Assembly: GCF_050753385.1 (NCBI RefSeq) | Contig: NZ_JBLZFZ010000012.1 | Span: 84,828 to 148,827, forward strand | Length of the DNA stretch: 64,000 bases | DNA from: Pantanalinema rosaneae | Lineage (GTDB): Bacteria; Cyanobacteriota; Cyanobacteriia; Leptolyngbyales; Leptolyngbyaceae | Direction: 5' to 3' | Shown: positions 42,990-51,804 of the stretch, in pieces | Layout: every line of letters starts with the position of its first letter | Position numbering within the stretch: position 1 is the first letter of the stretch | Translations under genes and position numbers: made by a program | Notes under the pieces: model-generated | What the model was told of the DNA's origin: nothing | The model's input: the letters and a program-made list of their open reading frames with translations, nothing else | Databases searched by the model: none

Positions 42990-44369
42990 ATGCGAGCAGA
43001 ATGGATCGCCAAGCGGCGGGGGCACAGCAACGTGTCTCAGATGTACTATGCCCGTCAAGGCATGATTACGGAAGAGATGCATTATGTGGCACAGCGCGAA
43101 AACCTCCCAGCCGAGTTAATTCGGGAGGAAGTGGCGCGGGGTCGGATGATTATTCCGGCAAACATCAATCACGTCAATCTGGAACCAATGGCGATCGGGA
43201 TTGCCTCCAAGTGCAAGGTGAATGCCAATATCGGTGCGTCGCCCAACTCCTCGGATATCAATGAGGAACTCGATAAACTCAACCTGGCGGTGAAATATGG
43301 CGCAGATACCGTGATGGATCTGTCTACCGGCGGCGGGAATCTGGACGAAATCCGTACAGCAATTATCAACGCCTCTCCTGTGCCGATCGGAACCGTCCCC
43401 GTTTACCAGGCACTAGAAAGCGTCCACGGTAATATTGAAAAACTCACCCCGGACGACTTTCTGCATGTAATCGAGAAACATGCCCAACAAGGGGTGGATT
43501 ACATGACGATCCATGCTGGGATTTTGATTGAGCATTTACCGTTGGTGAGAAGTCGGTTAACCGGGATTGTCTCACGTGGGGGTGGGATTCTAGCTCGCTG
43601 GATGCTGGCACACCACAAACAAAATCCACTCTATACTCACTTCCGGGACATCATTGAAATCTTCAAGAAATACGATGTCTCCTTCAGTTTGGGCGATTCA
43701 CTCCGTCCCGGCTGTACCCATGATGCCTCAGATGCTGCCCAGTTAGCCGAACTCAAAACCCTGGGACAACTGACTCGCCGCGCCTGGGAAGATGATATTC
43801 AGGTGATGGTGGAAGGGCCGGGGCATGTGCCGATGGATCAGATTGAGTTTAATGTCCGCAAGCAAATGGAAGAGTGTTCAGAAGCGCCCTTCTATGTGCT
43901 GGGACCCTTGGTTACCGACATTGCCCCCGGGTATGACCACATTACCTCCGCGATCGGGGCGGCAATGGCAGGCTGGTATGGCACAGCGATGCTTTGCTAC
44001 GTCACGCCGAAGGAACACCTGGGTTTACCGAATGCCGAAGATGTGCGGAATGGCTTGATTGCCTACAAGATTGCGGCTCATGCCGCCGATATTGCCCGTC
44101 ATCGTCCGGGAGCCCGCGATCGTGATGATGAGTTGTCCCGCGCTCGGTATAACTTCGATTGGAATCGGCAATTTGAACTGGCACTCGATCCCGATCGGGC
44201 GCGGGAGTACCACGACGAAACTCTGCCTGCGGATATCTATAAGACCGCCGAGTTCTGTTCTATGTGTGGGCCGAAGTTCTGCCCGATGCAGACCAAAGTA
44301 GATGCCGATGCCTTAACGGAACTGGAGAAATTCCTGGCACAGGAAAAGCAAACCGTTAGTCCGGCGTAG
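42990..44369 (+). CDS. thiC: Phosphomethylpyrimidine synthase ThiC
   Basis: 459 residues from ATG 42990. It rearranges 5-aminoimidazole ribotide to hydroxymethylpyrimidine phosphate with SAM. The C-terminal CSMCGPKFCPM holds the three cysteines (C-x2-C-x4-C) for the 4Fe-4S cluster, and the core motifs GVDYMTIHAGI, SLGDSLRPGC and VEGPGHVPMDQI are intact. The length is typical of the cyanobacterial form. It is under a TPP riboswitch and ends in a bidirectional terminator. Confidence 0.97.
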   Translation: MRAEWIAKRRGHSNVSQMYYARQGMITEEMHYVAQRENLPAELIREEVARGRMIIPANINHVNLEPMAIGIASKCKVNANIGASPNSSDINEELDKLNLAVKYGADTVMDLSTGGGNLDEIRTAIINASPVPIGTVPVYQALESVHGNIEKLTPDDFLHVIEKHAQQGVDYMTIHAGILIEHLPLVRSRLTGIVSRGGGILARWMLAHHKQNPLYTHFRDIIEIFKKYDVSFSLGDSLRPGCTHDASDAAQLAELKTLGQLTRRAWEDDIQVMVEGPGHVPMDQIEFNVRKQMEECSEAPFYVLGPLVTDIAPGYDHITSAIGAAMAGWYGTAMLCYVTPKEHLGLPNAEDVRNGLIAYKIAAHAADIARHRPGARDRDDELSRARYNFDWNRQFELALDPDRAREYHDETLPADIYKTAEFCSMCGPKFCPMQTKVDADALTELEKFLAQEKQTVSPA

Positions 44370-44424
44370 TTTGGCCGAACAGTTTTAAGTGGGCAGTTCC
44401 TGGGTTGGGATTGCCCGAAAAAAT

Positions 44425-44456
44425 AAAGGGGCAAAAGAGACTGCCCCTTTGTTGTT
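44425..44456. terminator. Bidirectional rho-independent terminator after thiC
   Basis: AAAGGGGCA (44425-44433) pairs with TGCCCCTTT (44442-44450) around an 8-base loop. On the minus strand the stem is followed by ATTTTTT, so it is a stronger terminator for the convergent PEP-CTERM gene; on the plus strand GTTGTT follows. Confidence 0.85.
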
Positions 44457-44512
44457 ATGCGTTCAAACTAATGGTCAAGTAATATCCCTACGGATACCGG
44501 GGTTCAAACCAA

Positions 44513-45175
44513 TTAAGCCTGTTGCTTACGGCGACGACGAGCCGCTGCTAACCCAGCCCCCGCTAAGCCTAAACCTAACATGGTCGTTGGTTCTGGGGTT
44601 GCTTCAGACGGAATCGGTGCCGCCGCTGCACCAGGCTGGAATAGAGCCACTAAAGGGGACGGATTTTCAACAAAGGTACTGGCAAACGTCACCTGATAGC
44701 TGGTACCGCCATAGGTCAAAAGCTCATTAAAATCAGCGGGTGGGAAGTCGCCGTCACCAATGTAGTCAAAATCATTCGGATTCTGAGCTAACACTCTAGG
44801 CAGAATTCCTTGATACTTAGCAGGAAACAAGCTGTTAATGGATAACGCTTGGGCTTGTAGCGTGGGGCTGGCTACCAGATCCGGCAGATTGTAGGGAGTG
44901 CCCAAAATCGTAGCGGCGAAGGACAGCAGTTCATACCCAACGGTGCCACCATTGGGAGCGGGTGTGGGCAGGTCTTCTTTCACAAAGCTAAAGTTGCCAT
45001 TGCCGATCGCGAAGTTGCCAAACTGTGTCACCTGGGACAACGAGAAGGTGGATGTATACGTGAAACTAGCCGCCTGTGCCTGGTGATGTCCACCGATCGC
45101 ACTAACGATCGCGACACCAGCGGCTGCACTAACGGTAGTAGCAGTAATTTTCTGTAAGAACCCAATGGACATCAT
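44513..45175 (-). CDS. PEP-CTERM sorting domain protein
   Basis: 220 residues from ATG 45175 with GGAGAAA upstream. A signal peptide (about 1-35, ending QAQAAS) starts an extracellular protein of about 150 residues with no recognised domain. The C-terminus is the exosortase substrate signal: Pro-Glu-Pro in ATPEPTTMLGLGLAGAGLAAA followed by a basic cluster RRRRKQQ. Such proteins are cleaved by an exosortase and released or attached to the outer surface. No exosortase gene is in the window. Its stop lies 58 bases from the bidirectional terminator. Confidence 0.9.
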   Translation of the reverse strand: MMSIGFLQKITATTVSAAAGVAIVSAIGGHHQAQAASFTYTSTFSLSQVTQFGNFAIGNGNFSFVKEDLPTPAPNGGTVGYELLSFAATILGTPYNLPDLVASPTLQAQALSINSLFPAKYQGILPRVLAQNPNDFDYIGDGDFPPADFNELLTYGGTSYQVTFASTFVENPSPLVALFQPGAAAAPIPSEATPEPTTMLGLGLAGAGLAAARRRRKQQA

Positions 45176-45539
45176 TCATTTCTCCTGGGGCTAGATGAGT
45201 GAGGTGGGCAAAATTACGGATCGATTCAATCAGGCAAGGAGGGCCATCTGGTTCAAGGCGCAACAACCCCTTGTAACCTAAAAGTTAGGGCAAACTGGAT
45301 AGATTTCTCCTTTCGCAGCCTAACACCGGATTTTGTTACCTCCAATGTGGTTAGTGATCTCTTCATGAAAACAAGGCGATCGAGATGGGCAAATCTACCA
45401 GAAAATACGGAGGAGTTCCGGCTAGAGAACTGGTAGGGATAGCGCTCTTACCATCACCGGATTACGACCTCTTACTTCATAAAAACTTCATAATTATTCT
45501 TTATACTCTCATCAAATCTTAACTTTCTATCAACGGGTT
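45176..45539. other. Divergent intergenic region, 364 bases
   Basis: It separates the PEP-CTERM gene (-) from the DUF1611 gene (+). It contains an AT-rich 45470-45530 segment, probably part of the DUF1611 promoter, but I could not place -35/-10 elements with proper spacing. No gene, tRNA or riboswitch fold recognised. Confidence 0.45.
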
Positions 45540-46583
45540 ATGCTGAAATCTCACCATCGTTTAGCGATTTTGCTGCATGACGGCATTCGGGGTAGTCAGG
45601 GCAAAACGGGGCTGGCATTATTGCGCTTTAGTGATGCCCCGATCGCGGCTGTGATCGATCGCCAATGTGCTGGAGCCTCCCTAGTGGAACTAACGGGGAT
45701 TCCCAAATCAGTCCCGATTGTGGCGACAGTGGCGGAGGCACTTCCCTATCAACCGGATGTGCTGGCGATCGGGATTGCGCCATCTGGGGGAGCGTTGCCA
45801 GACGAATGGCGACAGGAGATCAAACAGGCGGTAGCGGGTGGCTTATCGATCGCCAATGGCTTACATACCCCGTTAGCCACTGACCCAGAATTGCAGCAAT
45901 TCCTCAAGCCACCGGATCAGTGGATTTGGGACATTCGGCGGGAACCTCCGGGGCTGACCGTTGGCAGTGCGACGGCGCGATCGCTTTCCTGCTTGCGGGT
46001 GCTGACGGTAGGAACCGATATGGGCGTGGGCAAAATGTCTACCAGTCTGGCGTTACATCGGGCTTCGCAGGAACGGGGCTTACGATCGAAATTCCTGGCA
46101 ACTGGGCAGGCCGGACTGATGATTGCCGGAGATGGCATTCCCCTGGATGCCATTCGAGTGGATTTTGCCTCCGGTGCAGTGGAACAGATGGTGATGCAGT
46201 TTGGTAAGGATCACGATATTTTGCACATTGAAGGTCAGGGATCGTTCGGTAATCCTGCGTCAACCGCGACGCTACCGTTAATCCGGGGTAGTCAACCCAC
46301 CCATTTAATCCTGGTGCATCGGGCAGGGCAATCCCACATTCATAAATTGCCGGAGGTGATGATTCCGCCCTTACGGGAGGTTATCCACTTATACGAAACT
46401 GTTGCCCGAGCCGGAGGAGCCTTTGTTCCAACTAAAGTTGCCGCGATCGCCTTAAATACCTGGCATCTAACGGATGTAGAAGCTCAACGCGCGATCGCAC
46501 AGGTACAAATTGAAACGGAATTGCCCTGTACAGATCCAATTCGGTTTGGCGCATCTGCACTATTAGATGCCATTGTTCGGTAG
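45540..46583 (+). CDS. DUF1611 / DgcN-like protein
   Basis: 347 residues. A Rossmann-like N-terminal domain (HHRLAILLHDGIRGSQGKTGLALLRF) precedes a P-loop-type domain (VLTVGTDMGVGKMSTSLALHRA) and conserved ILHIEGQGSFGNP. It matches DUF1611, where DgcN is an acetyl-CoA-dependent D-glutamate N-acetyltransferase or acts beside dipeptide epimerases. The usual partner, dgcA/ykfB epimerase, is not adjacent, so the substrate cannot be stated. Confidence 0.85.
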   Translation: MLKSHHRLAILLHDGIRGSQGKTGLALLRFSDAPIAAVIDRQCAGASLVELTGIPKSVPIVATVAEALPYQPDVLAIGIAPSGGALPDEWRQEIKQAVAGGLSIANGLHTPLATDPELQQFLKPPDQWIWDIRREPPGLTVGSATARSLSCLRVLTVGTDMGVGKMSTSLALHRASQERGLRSKFLATGQAGLMIAGDGIPLDAIRVDFASGAVEQMVMQFGKDHDILHIEGQGSFGNPASTATLPLIRGSQPTHLILVHRAGQSHIHKLPEVMIPPLREVIHLYETVARAGGAFVPTKVAAIALNTWHLTDVEAQRAIAQVQIETELPCTDPIRFGASALLDAIVR

Positions 46584-46663
46584 GGAGCGCGCGATCGCAA
46601 GGTTTGGTTGTTATAGATAGCTGAGGCTGAGGGCACTGGAGAGGATTAAGGTTTGCTGAATCG

Positions 46664-48853
46664 CTATAACGAAGCAACCTCTTCCCGCGAGAGCATCATT
46701 TCTCTCACCACATCTGATTCCTGTACCAAAATATCAACCTGATAGCGTTCAGGTGACATCGCGACTTGAATTCGTTTTTGTTGGCAAATCCAAGAGAAAT
46801 AACGTAATGCCACTTGCCGACGTTTTTGTAATTGTTCGCGTTGCGATTGTTTTAAGAGAATTGGATCAATCGGGTCTAGTGCGATCGGGGCAGGTTGTTG
46901 CTGCTCTAACTGCTGAATCCTGGCTAAATCAGCTTTTAAGTCCTCGGGTAAGGGCTGAGTAATTTGTAATTTTGGATCGTCGGGTTGCATAAATACTAAG
47001 GAATCGAGTAATCCTTGAAACCCTACAAACGCTAGACGATACATCATCAGTTTGCTAAATTTACCCCAGAAATAACCGCCATGCACATCCCTACCTGCTT
47101 TCGGAAATTTGTTAGGAGCAAAGGTGGCATAGGCAATGAATAACCGAAAATACTCATACAATCTGAGGGGAGTTTTCTGGTTGTTCAAAATCATGACATT
47201 GTTATCTGTTGCAGCGGCATTGGGACTATAGTAATCAGTCTGATCGCAGTATTCCGTACAATCTAAATAGGTGAATAGATCTGCGATCGACTCTTTATCA
47301 TGTTCTTCGCTGGCAACGCTCTCTTCTCCTTGCTGCTTCTGGCTAGCGGGATCGAGACTTTGATTTTTATCTTTACTTAAAACGCTAACTTCCAGATAGG
47401 GTAATAGATGATGGTAGGGATTGGGCAGTTCATCCCAATTGACGATGCCATAGGTTTCTTGCCGTTTCTGAGATTTTTTAGTTTCTAAATACTTGGTATG
47501 AACGGTTAAATTACCTAAACGATACCCTTGAGTGCGGCTACGGGCAGGAAAGGAAAAATAGTTAGCTGCCGTAGAAGCAATCCGGAGGGCTAAATCTCCT
47601 TCATTGCTGAATAAATACGCTTCCTCAAATCGGCGTAATGCCGATCGCAAAAAGTTTGCTCGTCCAGAAGTCACGGTCATTAATGGAATATCAGGGGAAA
47701 CAAGAATTAAGCGTCCTAAGGTGAACACTCGCCCAACCCGAGAAGAGGGAAATTTTTCTACTTTATCAGCGCCGATCGTGCCCACCGAACGGGAGTCAAA
47801 GACATCAGCTAAAACTCGAATGACCTGAGACGTAACATGCCCCCCCATACTGTGACCAATAAATGACAGTTTAATTTGATGGCTTTGCCAATATTCCTGA
47901 GCCGCGCTATAAGCTAACCCTTCGATCGTAATGATTCTTGTGATGATATCGATTAAGGTCGCATTATCGATCGCTAAGGGAATCTGTTTTTTCAAGATCT
48001 GTAAAAAGTATTGAAATTTAGGATCTGCTTGATCAATTCGTAAATCAGAACGCTTACTCAGTTCACGGCGAATAATTTGTAAAGTCGATAGAAACTCTGT
48101 TTTATCAAACGCCTGAGTTGTCGGAATGCGATCGGTAATCTTGTCGTAAATGGAGGCTTCAGTTAAGGTTTCACTGATCTTACGACTCACTAACCCCTGA
48201 TCCAGTTGGCGAATTAACTCGACTAAATCCGGTACACCAAAATAGGTGGCTCGATAGGAATCTCGAAAGTAAACCGAAATTCTTAACAGAAACAGACTGG
48301 CAACGATCGTGAATCCCAGAGTGCCGGAAATGATTAAGATGATGGCAATGATGGCTAAGGCAGGGATGGGCGCTGTCCAGGGTAGAAATTTCAGTGCTAT
48401 GCCCACAAGGGTTAGTAATAGCCCGCTAACCATTAACACGCGAAGCAGAAACGGTAGGGCAGAGAAGGCTTCTTTACGAATATTTTTTCGCTTTAAACTT
48501 TCGGACGGCCAACGATAGCCGAGAAACACTAAATTGTTTTGCTTCTGATGTAAAAAGTTGTCTTGATTGATATAGGTACAGAGGGGTTGATACCAGTCTT
48601 CTAAAACACCATCTCGACTCCCATCGGCTCCAGTGTTGTAGCCATGAATAGCAATGACTAAGCCAGAGTCAGGGGAGCTAGCGATACTATTTTGATATAA
48701 CCTCTCAATCACATCTTGAATCGTTGGTTGATCAGTATCGACAGCAGGAAGATTTTCATCTTCAACATTATCAGGGGCGGTACTGCGGATAAAAAAGCCG
48801 GGAATGACTAGCTCTCTCTTGTCTCTAAATAAGTTTTCTACCAGGATGTTCAT
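46664..48853 (-). CDS. Large membrane-associated alpha/beta hydrolase
   Basis: 729 residues from ATG 48853, preceded by CAGGGA; a TTG 30 codons upstream is unlikely. The N-terminal VIAIHGYNTGADG is an oxyanion/first-strand motif. Two membrane helices (about 140-160 and 165-190) interrupt the fold, and the nucleophile elbow is LSFIGHSMGGHVTSQV (Ser in Gly-His-Ser-Met-Gly). A long C-terminal region (about 420-729) has no recognised domain. It looks like a DUF900-type or serine hydrolase with a membrane anchor; the substrate could be a lipid or a lipoglycan. No partner gene is obvious. Confidence 0.8.
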   Translation of the reverse strand: MNILVENLFRDKRELVIPGFFIRSTAPDNVEDENLPAVDTDQPTIQDVIERLYQNSIASSPDSGLVIAIHGYNTGADGSRDGVLEDWYQPLCTYINQDNFLHQKQNNLVFLGYRWPSESLKRKNIRKEAFSALPFLLRVLMVSGLLLTLVGIALKFLPWTAPIPALAIIAIILIISGTLGFTIVASLFLLRISVYFRDSYRATYFGVPDLVELIRQLDQGLVSRKISETLTEASIYDKITDRIPTTQAFDKTEFLSTLQIIRRELSKRSDLRIDQADPKFQYFLQILKKQIPLAIDNATLIDIITRIITIEGLAYSAAQEYWQSHQIKLSFIGHSMGGHVTSQVIRVLADVFDSRSVGTIGADKVEKFPSSRVGRVFTLGRLILVSPDIPLMTVTSGRANFLRSALRRFEEAYLFSNEGDLALRIASTAANYFSFPARSRTQGYRLGNLTVHTKYLETKKSQKRQETYGIVNWDELPNPYHHLLPYLEVSVLSKDKNQSLDPASQKQQGEESVASEEHDKESIADLFTYLDCTEYCDQTDYYSPNAAATDNNVMILNNQKTPLRLYEYFRLFIAYATFAPNKFPKAGRDVHGGYFWGKFSKLMMYRLAFVGFQGLLDSLVFMQPDDPKLQITQPLPEDLKADLARIQQLEQQQPAPIALDPIDPILLKQSQREQLQKRRQVALRYFSWICQQKRIQVAMSPERYQVDILVQESDVVREMMLSREEVASL

Positions 48854-49110
48854 ACGTGTTTCCCTGATGTCAAAAGGACTGAACGAACTCAATTGTTTTA
48901 GACCATAATCGCTAGAATTGCTAAATGTGGTTTTTTCAAACAAAAATTAGCAAATGTATGCAAGTTGCTGTCTAAAGTTGATCCTTTTGTGATCCAGACT
49001 GCCTATATCAACGATCGCGACTTGGGGGTATCTCAAGAGGCACTGTGATTGATTTAAGACAGGTCATCGGGTACTGTGCAAAAGAGTGATTTGGGCAAGG
49101 ACGGTTAATC

Positions 49111-49884
49111 ATGGATGTGATTCCTGCGATCGATGTGTTGGGCGGCAAATGTGTCCGGTTGTATCAGGGAGACTATCAACAGGCAGAAACATTTGACGAA
49201 AATCCAGTCGCAGTGGCGCGACAATGGGCAGAGCAAGGCGCAAGCTGGGTGCATGTTGTCGATCTGGATGGGGCAAAAGCTGGAGAATCGGTGAATCTCG
49301 CGGCGATCGAAGCGATTGTGCAAGCGATTGATGTGCCGATTCAGGTGGGGGGTGGCTTGCGAGATCGTCAGGGAGTCGTCAATCTGCTCGATCGGGGAGT
49401 GCGGCGGGTGATTTTAGGCACGATCGCCGTAGAACAACCACAACTGGTGCGATCGCTCTGTGCCGAATTTCCAGGGCAAATTGTTGTCGGGATTGATGCC
49501 CGCAATGGCAAAGTGGCAACTCGCGGTTGGTTAGAAACTTCTGAAGTGTTAGCCACCGATTTAGCCCAGCAAATGGCACAGTTTGGGGCGGCGGCAATTA
49601 TTTACACCGATATCCACCGGGACGGGACGCTGCAAGGTCCGAATCTGGAGGCATTACGGGATCTGGCAACTGCCGTAGAAGTACCCATTATTGCCTCGGG
49701 TGGTGTCAGTTCGGTGAGTGACTTAATGCGGTTGCTGTCGTTGGAAGCGTTGGGAGTGACGGGGGCGATCGTCGGACGGGCGCTGTATACCGGCGATGTC
49801 GTTTTGCAGGAGGCGCTTCGGGCAGTCGGCCCAGGACGCTGGCAGGATGTGCCCCCAGATTTGGGTACGTCAGCGTTTGCGTAA
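49111..49884 (+). CDS. hisA: ProFAR isomerase HisA
   Basis: 257 residues. It opens the ribose of ProFAR in histidine synthesis (Amadori rearrangement). The TIM-barrel signature MDVIPAIDVLGGKCVRLYQGDY, QVGGGLRDRQGVVNLLDRGV, VGIDARNGKVATRGW and IIYTDIHRDGTLQGPN with the second catalytic Asp are intact. The gene is not in a his operon here, as usual in cyanobacteria. The C-terminal 15 residues are extended. Confidence 0.96.
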   Translation: MDVIPAIDVLGGKCVRLYQGDYQQAETFDENPVAVARQWAEQGASWVHVVDLDGAKAGESVNLAAIEAIVQAIDVPIQVGGGLRDRQGVVNLLDRGVRRVILGTIAVEQPQLVRSLCAEFPGQIVVGIDARNGKVATRGWLETSEVLATDLAQQMAQFGAAAIIYTDIHRDGTLQGPNLEALRDLATAVEVPIIASGGVSSVSDLMRLLSLEALGVTGAIVGRALYTGDVVLQEALRAVGPGRWQDVPPDLGTSAFA

Positions 49885-50013
49885 ATAACCTGGTTCAACG
49901 ACGATCGGGGCAAACAAGCCGGGTCAACGTCTCTGGCGCGAGTCCCAAATTGACCACCCAACTGTCATACCCCGATCGCGGAAAATCTTGTAAGGCGACA
50001 AGACAAAAATCAG

Positions 50014-50238
50014 TTACGAACAAACAGGAGTCCGGCTAGAAGCCAAATCTCGGATCAACGGCAACCTGGAGTGAATGTAGGCGATCAAGGTACTCATTTC
50101 GTCGAGTTCGATCGCACGTTGATGACGGAGTTGTCTGAGGAGCCATTGCACCAGACTATCGTCGTCCAGGTTGAGGATAGTTTGAGCCTGGGTGGTTTCG
50201 ACCAAAGCCCAGAGTTGACGGAGCATTAAAGGAGACAT
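50014..50238 (-). CDS. Conserved small cyanobacterial protein, unknown
   Basis: 74 residues from ATG 50238. A strongly patterned helix-rich sequence (MLRQLWALVETTQAQTILNLDDDSLVQWLLRQL, then LIAYIHSRLPLIRDLA) recalls short proteins that occur throughout cyanobacteria. It has no membrane helix or known motif. Flanked by about 130 and 190 bases without genes. Confidence 0.7.
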   Translation of the reverse strand: MSPLMLRQLWALVETTQAQTILNLDDDSLVQWLLRQLRHQRAIELDEMSTLIAYIHSRLPLIRDLASSRTPVCS

Positions 50239-50429
50239 GGAATAGTTCCCGAATTGATATTAGGGAGAATCAGCCACCTCTGAGAAGGGTTGATTGCAGC
50301 CACTTCTTTCTAGCTTCACCATATCGAATCTCGGTTCGATCGAACGCAAATCATACAAGACGACACAAGAGTTACAAAAACCTTAATCAAGTGATCAATA
50401 ACTTGACTAAAGTGCCGAACACACTCTAA

Positions 50430-51392
50430 TCAACGGCTACCATACGCCGTGATCGGTTCCTGAATAAATCGAATATACAAGTGTCGAAAGGTAGATTTCA
50501 AGACTCTTGGCATGCCAAAATCGATCGGCACTAACCGATCCGGGAGCCGCCAGTCACTGATTCGCAGATCATCGGGTTGTAACAATGGAAAATTAAGATC
50601 CGCGAGTTCGGGGCATAATCCTAATTTCTGGGACGCGACGATCGTCGGGACTTGGGTGGGATCAATTTGCAAAATATCGACCATGGCGCGATCGAGGGCA
50701 AACACATTCGTAGCGGCTCCGAGAATGCCGAGTGGTCGCGGTTCACCGCCACTGGGCCCATTGCCTTCATGCCCAATAATCCCATCCAAAATCGTTAAGT
50801 CGGGATCAACAGCCCGAGCCGTTTCAATCAGCATCTTGCCAAAGCGATCGCGATCTTTGCCGGCTTCCATGTGCCACCAGGCTTTCATTTTGCCGGGGAC
50901 ACAACCGAATAGATTCTTTACCCCTAATGTCACTGTCAGTTGCACATGGGATTTTACCTTCGGTAGGTTAATCACCACATCAGCTTCCATGGCTTCTTTA
51001 GACAGCAATAAGTGATTAAACTCATCACTCACGGTTTGATACCGTTTGCCATGAAAATCAATAATTGGCAACTTCAAATCATCGATTAAGGGTTGATATC
51101 CATTGGCTAACGCGACTCCTTTTGCACTGCCAAAGGCCGGCCCATCCCCTAAGAAAGGCTTACCACCTGCCGCTTGTACCAATTGCGCTACACAATAAAC
51201 TAATTCCGGTCGGGTGACACATTCCTTTGTCGGACGTGCCCCAGTGAGGAGATTCGGTTTGAGTAAAACCCGATCGCCCGGTTTGACAAAGGCGGAGATA
51301 CCTCCCAAGGGTGCTAGAACGGCTTCAATGGCTTGGCGTAACTCTGGGCGATCGTAGGACTGGGCACGAATTAAGCTAACCGAGGGTGACAT
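50430..51392 (-). CDS. DUF362 domain protein
   Basis: 320 residues from ATG 51392; a TTG two codons earlier is less likely. The family core is visible: VKPGDRVLLKPNLLTGA near the start, KPFLGDGPAFGSAKGVA, DVVINLPKVKSHVQLTVTLGVKNLFGCVPG and LTILDGIIGHEGNGP. Unlike many DUF362 proteins it has no ferredoxin-like C-terminal domain. Function unknown. It is 45 bases upstream of (and on the same strand as) the 51437-51739 gene. Confidence 0.9.
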   Translation of the reverse strand: MSPSVSLIRAQSYDRPELRQAIEAVLAPLGGISAFVKPGDRVLLKPNLLTGARPTKECVTRPELVYCVAQLVQAAGGKPFLGDGPAFGSAKGVALANGYQPLIDDLKLPIIDFHGKRYQTVSDEFNHLLLSKEAMEADVVINLPKVKSHVQLTVTLGVKNLFGCVPGKMKAWWHMEAGKDRDRFGKMLIETARAVDPDLTILDGIIGHEGNGPSGGEPRPLGILGAATNVFALDRAMVDILQIDPTQVPTIVASQKLGLCPELADLNFPLLQPDDLRISDWRLPDRLVPIDFGMPRVLKSTFRHLYIRFIQEPITAYGSR

Positions 51393-51436
51393 CGTCAAGT
51401 AACTCCTAACTCTAGCTCAGAGGATAGTGGCTTTCC

Positions 51437-51739
51437 CTACTCCCGGTGGTAAGTCCGGTTGAGGGCGGTCACGCGTTCTGCATTTTCAAACACATCTTCC
51501 CCATGTAACTGCGGTAAGGGTGGCTTCACTTCCACCTTTGCCACATTTGCCGTATGAATACATACGCTTTGATCAGATAGGTGGAATATCCACCATGGGC
51601 GATCGAGCAAGCGACGCACGACTTGCTGGAACTCTTGGCGAACCCGTTCCGCATCTACCGGATCATAAACCATGAATGACTCGGATTGACCATTCAAGTA
51701 ATACACGGTCAGTTGGGTATAACTGCTCTGACTTTGCAT
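51437..51739 (-). CDS. Small conserved hypothetical protein
   Basis: 100 residues, ATG preceded by GGAGGGTT. The sequence YTQLTVYYLNGQSESFMVYDP and WWIFHLSDQSVCIHTANVAKVEVKPP suggests a small beta-rich domain. Similar short proteins seem to occur in cyanobacteria, but I cannot name a family. It sits between the DUF362 gene and the transglutaminase gene on the same strand. Confidence 0.7.
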   Translation of the reverse strand: MQSQSSYTQLTVYYLNGQSESFMVYDPVDAERVRQEFQQVVRRLLDRPWWIFHLSDQSVCIHTANVAKVEVKPPLPQLHGEDVFENAERVTALNRTYHRE

Positions 51740-51804
51740 AGAACCCTCCTAGATTGTGCAGGCATCTATACTCTACTCGTTGCATCCCGACCCGGCACAG
51801 CGTT

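Noticed and set aside
44495..44512. GGGGTTCAAACC, resembling a tRNA T-loop
   Set aside because: No acceptor, anticodon or D-arm partner can be drawn around it, and it abuts the PEP-CTERM gene end.
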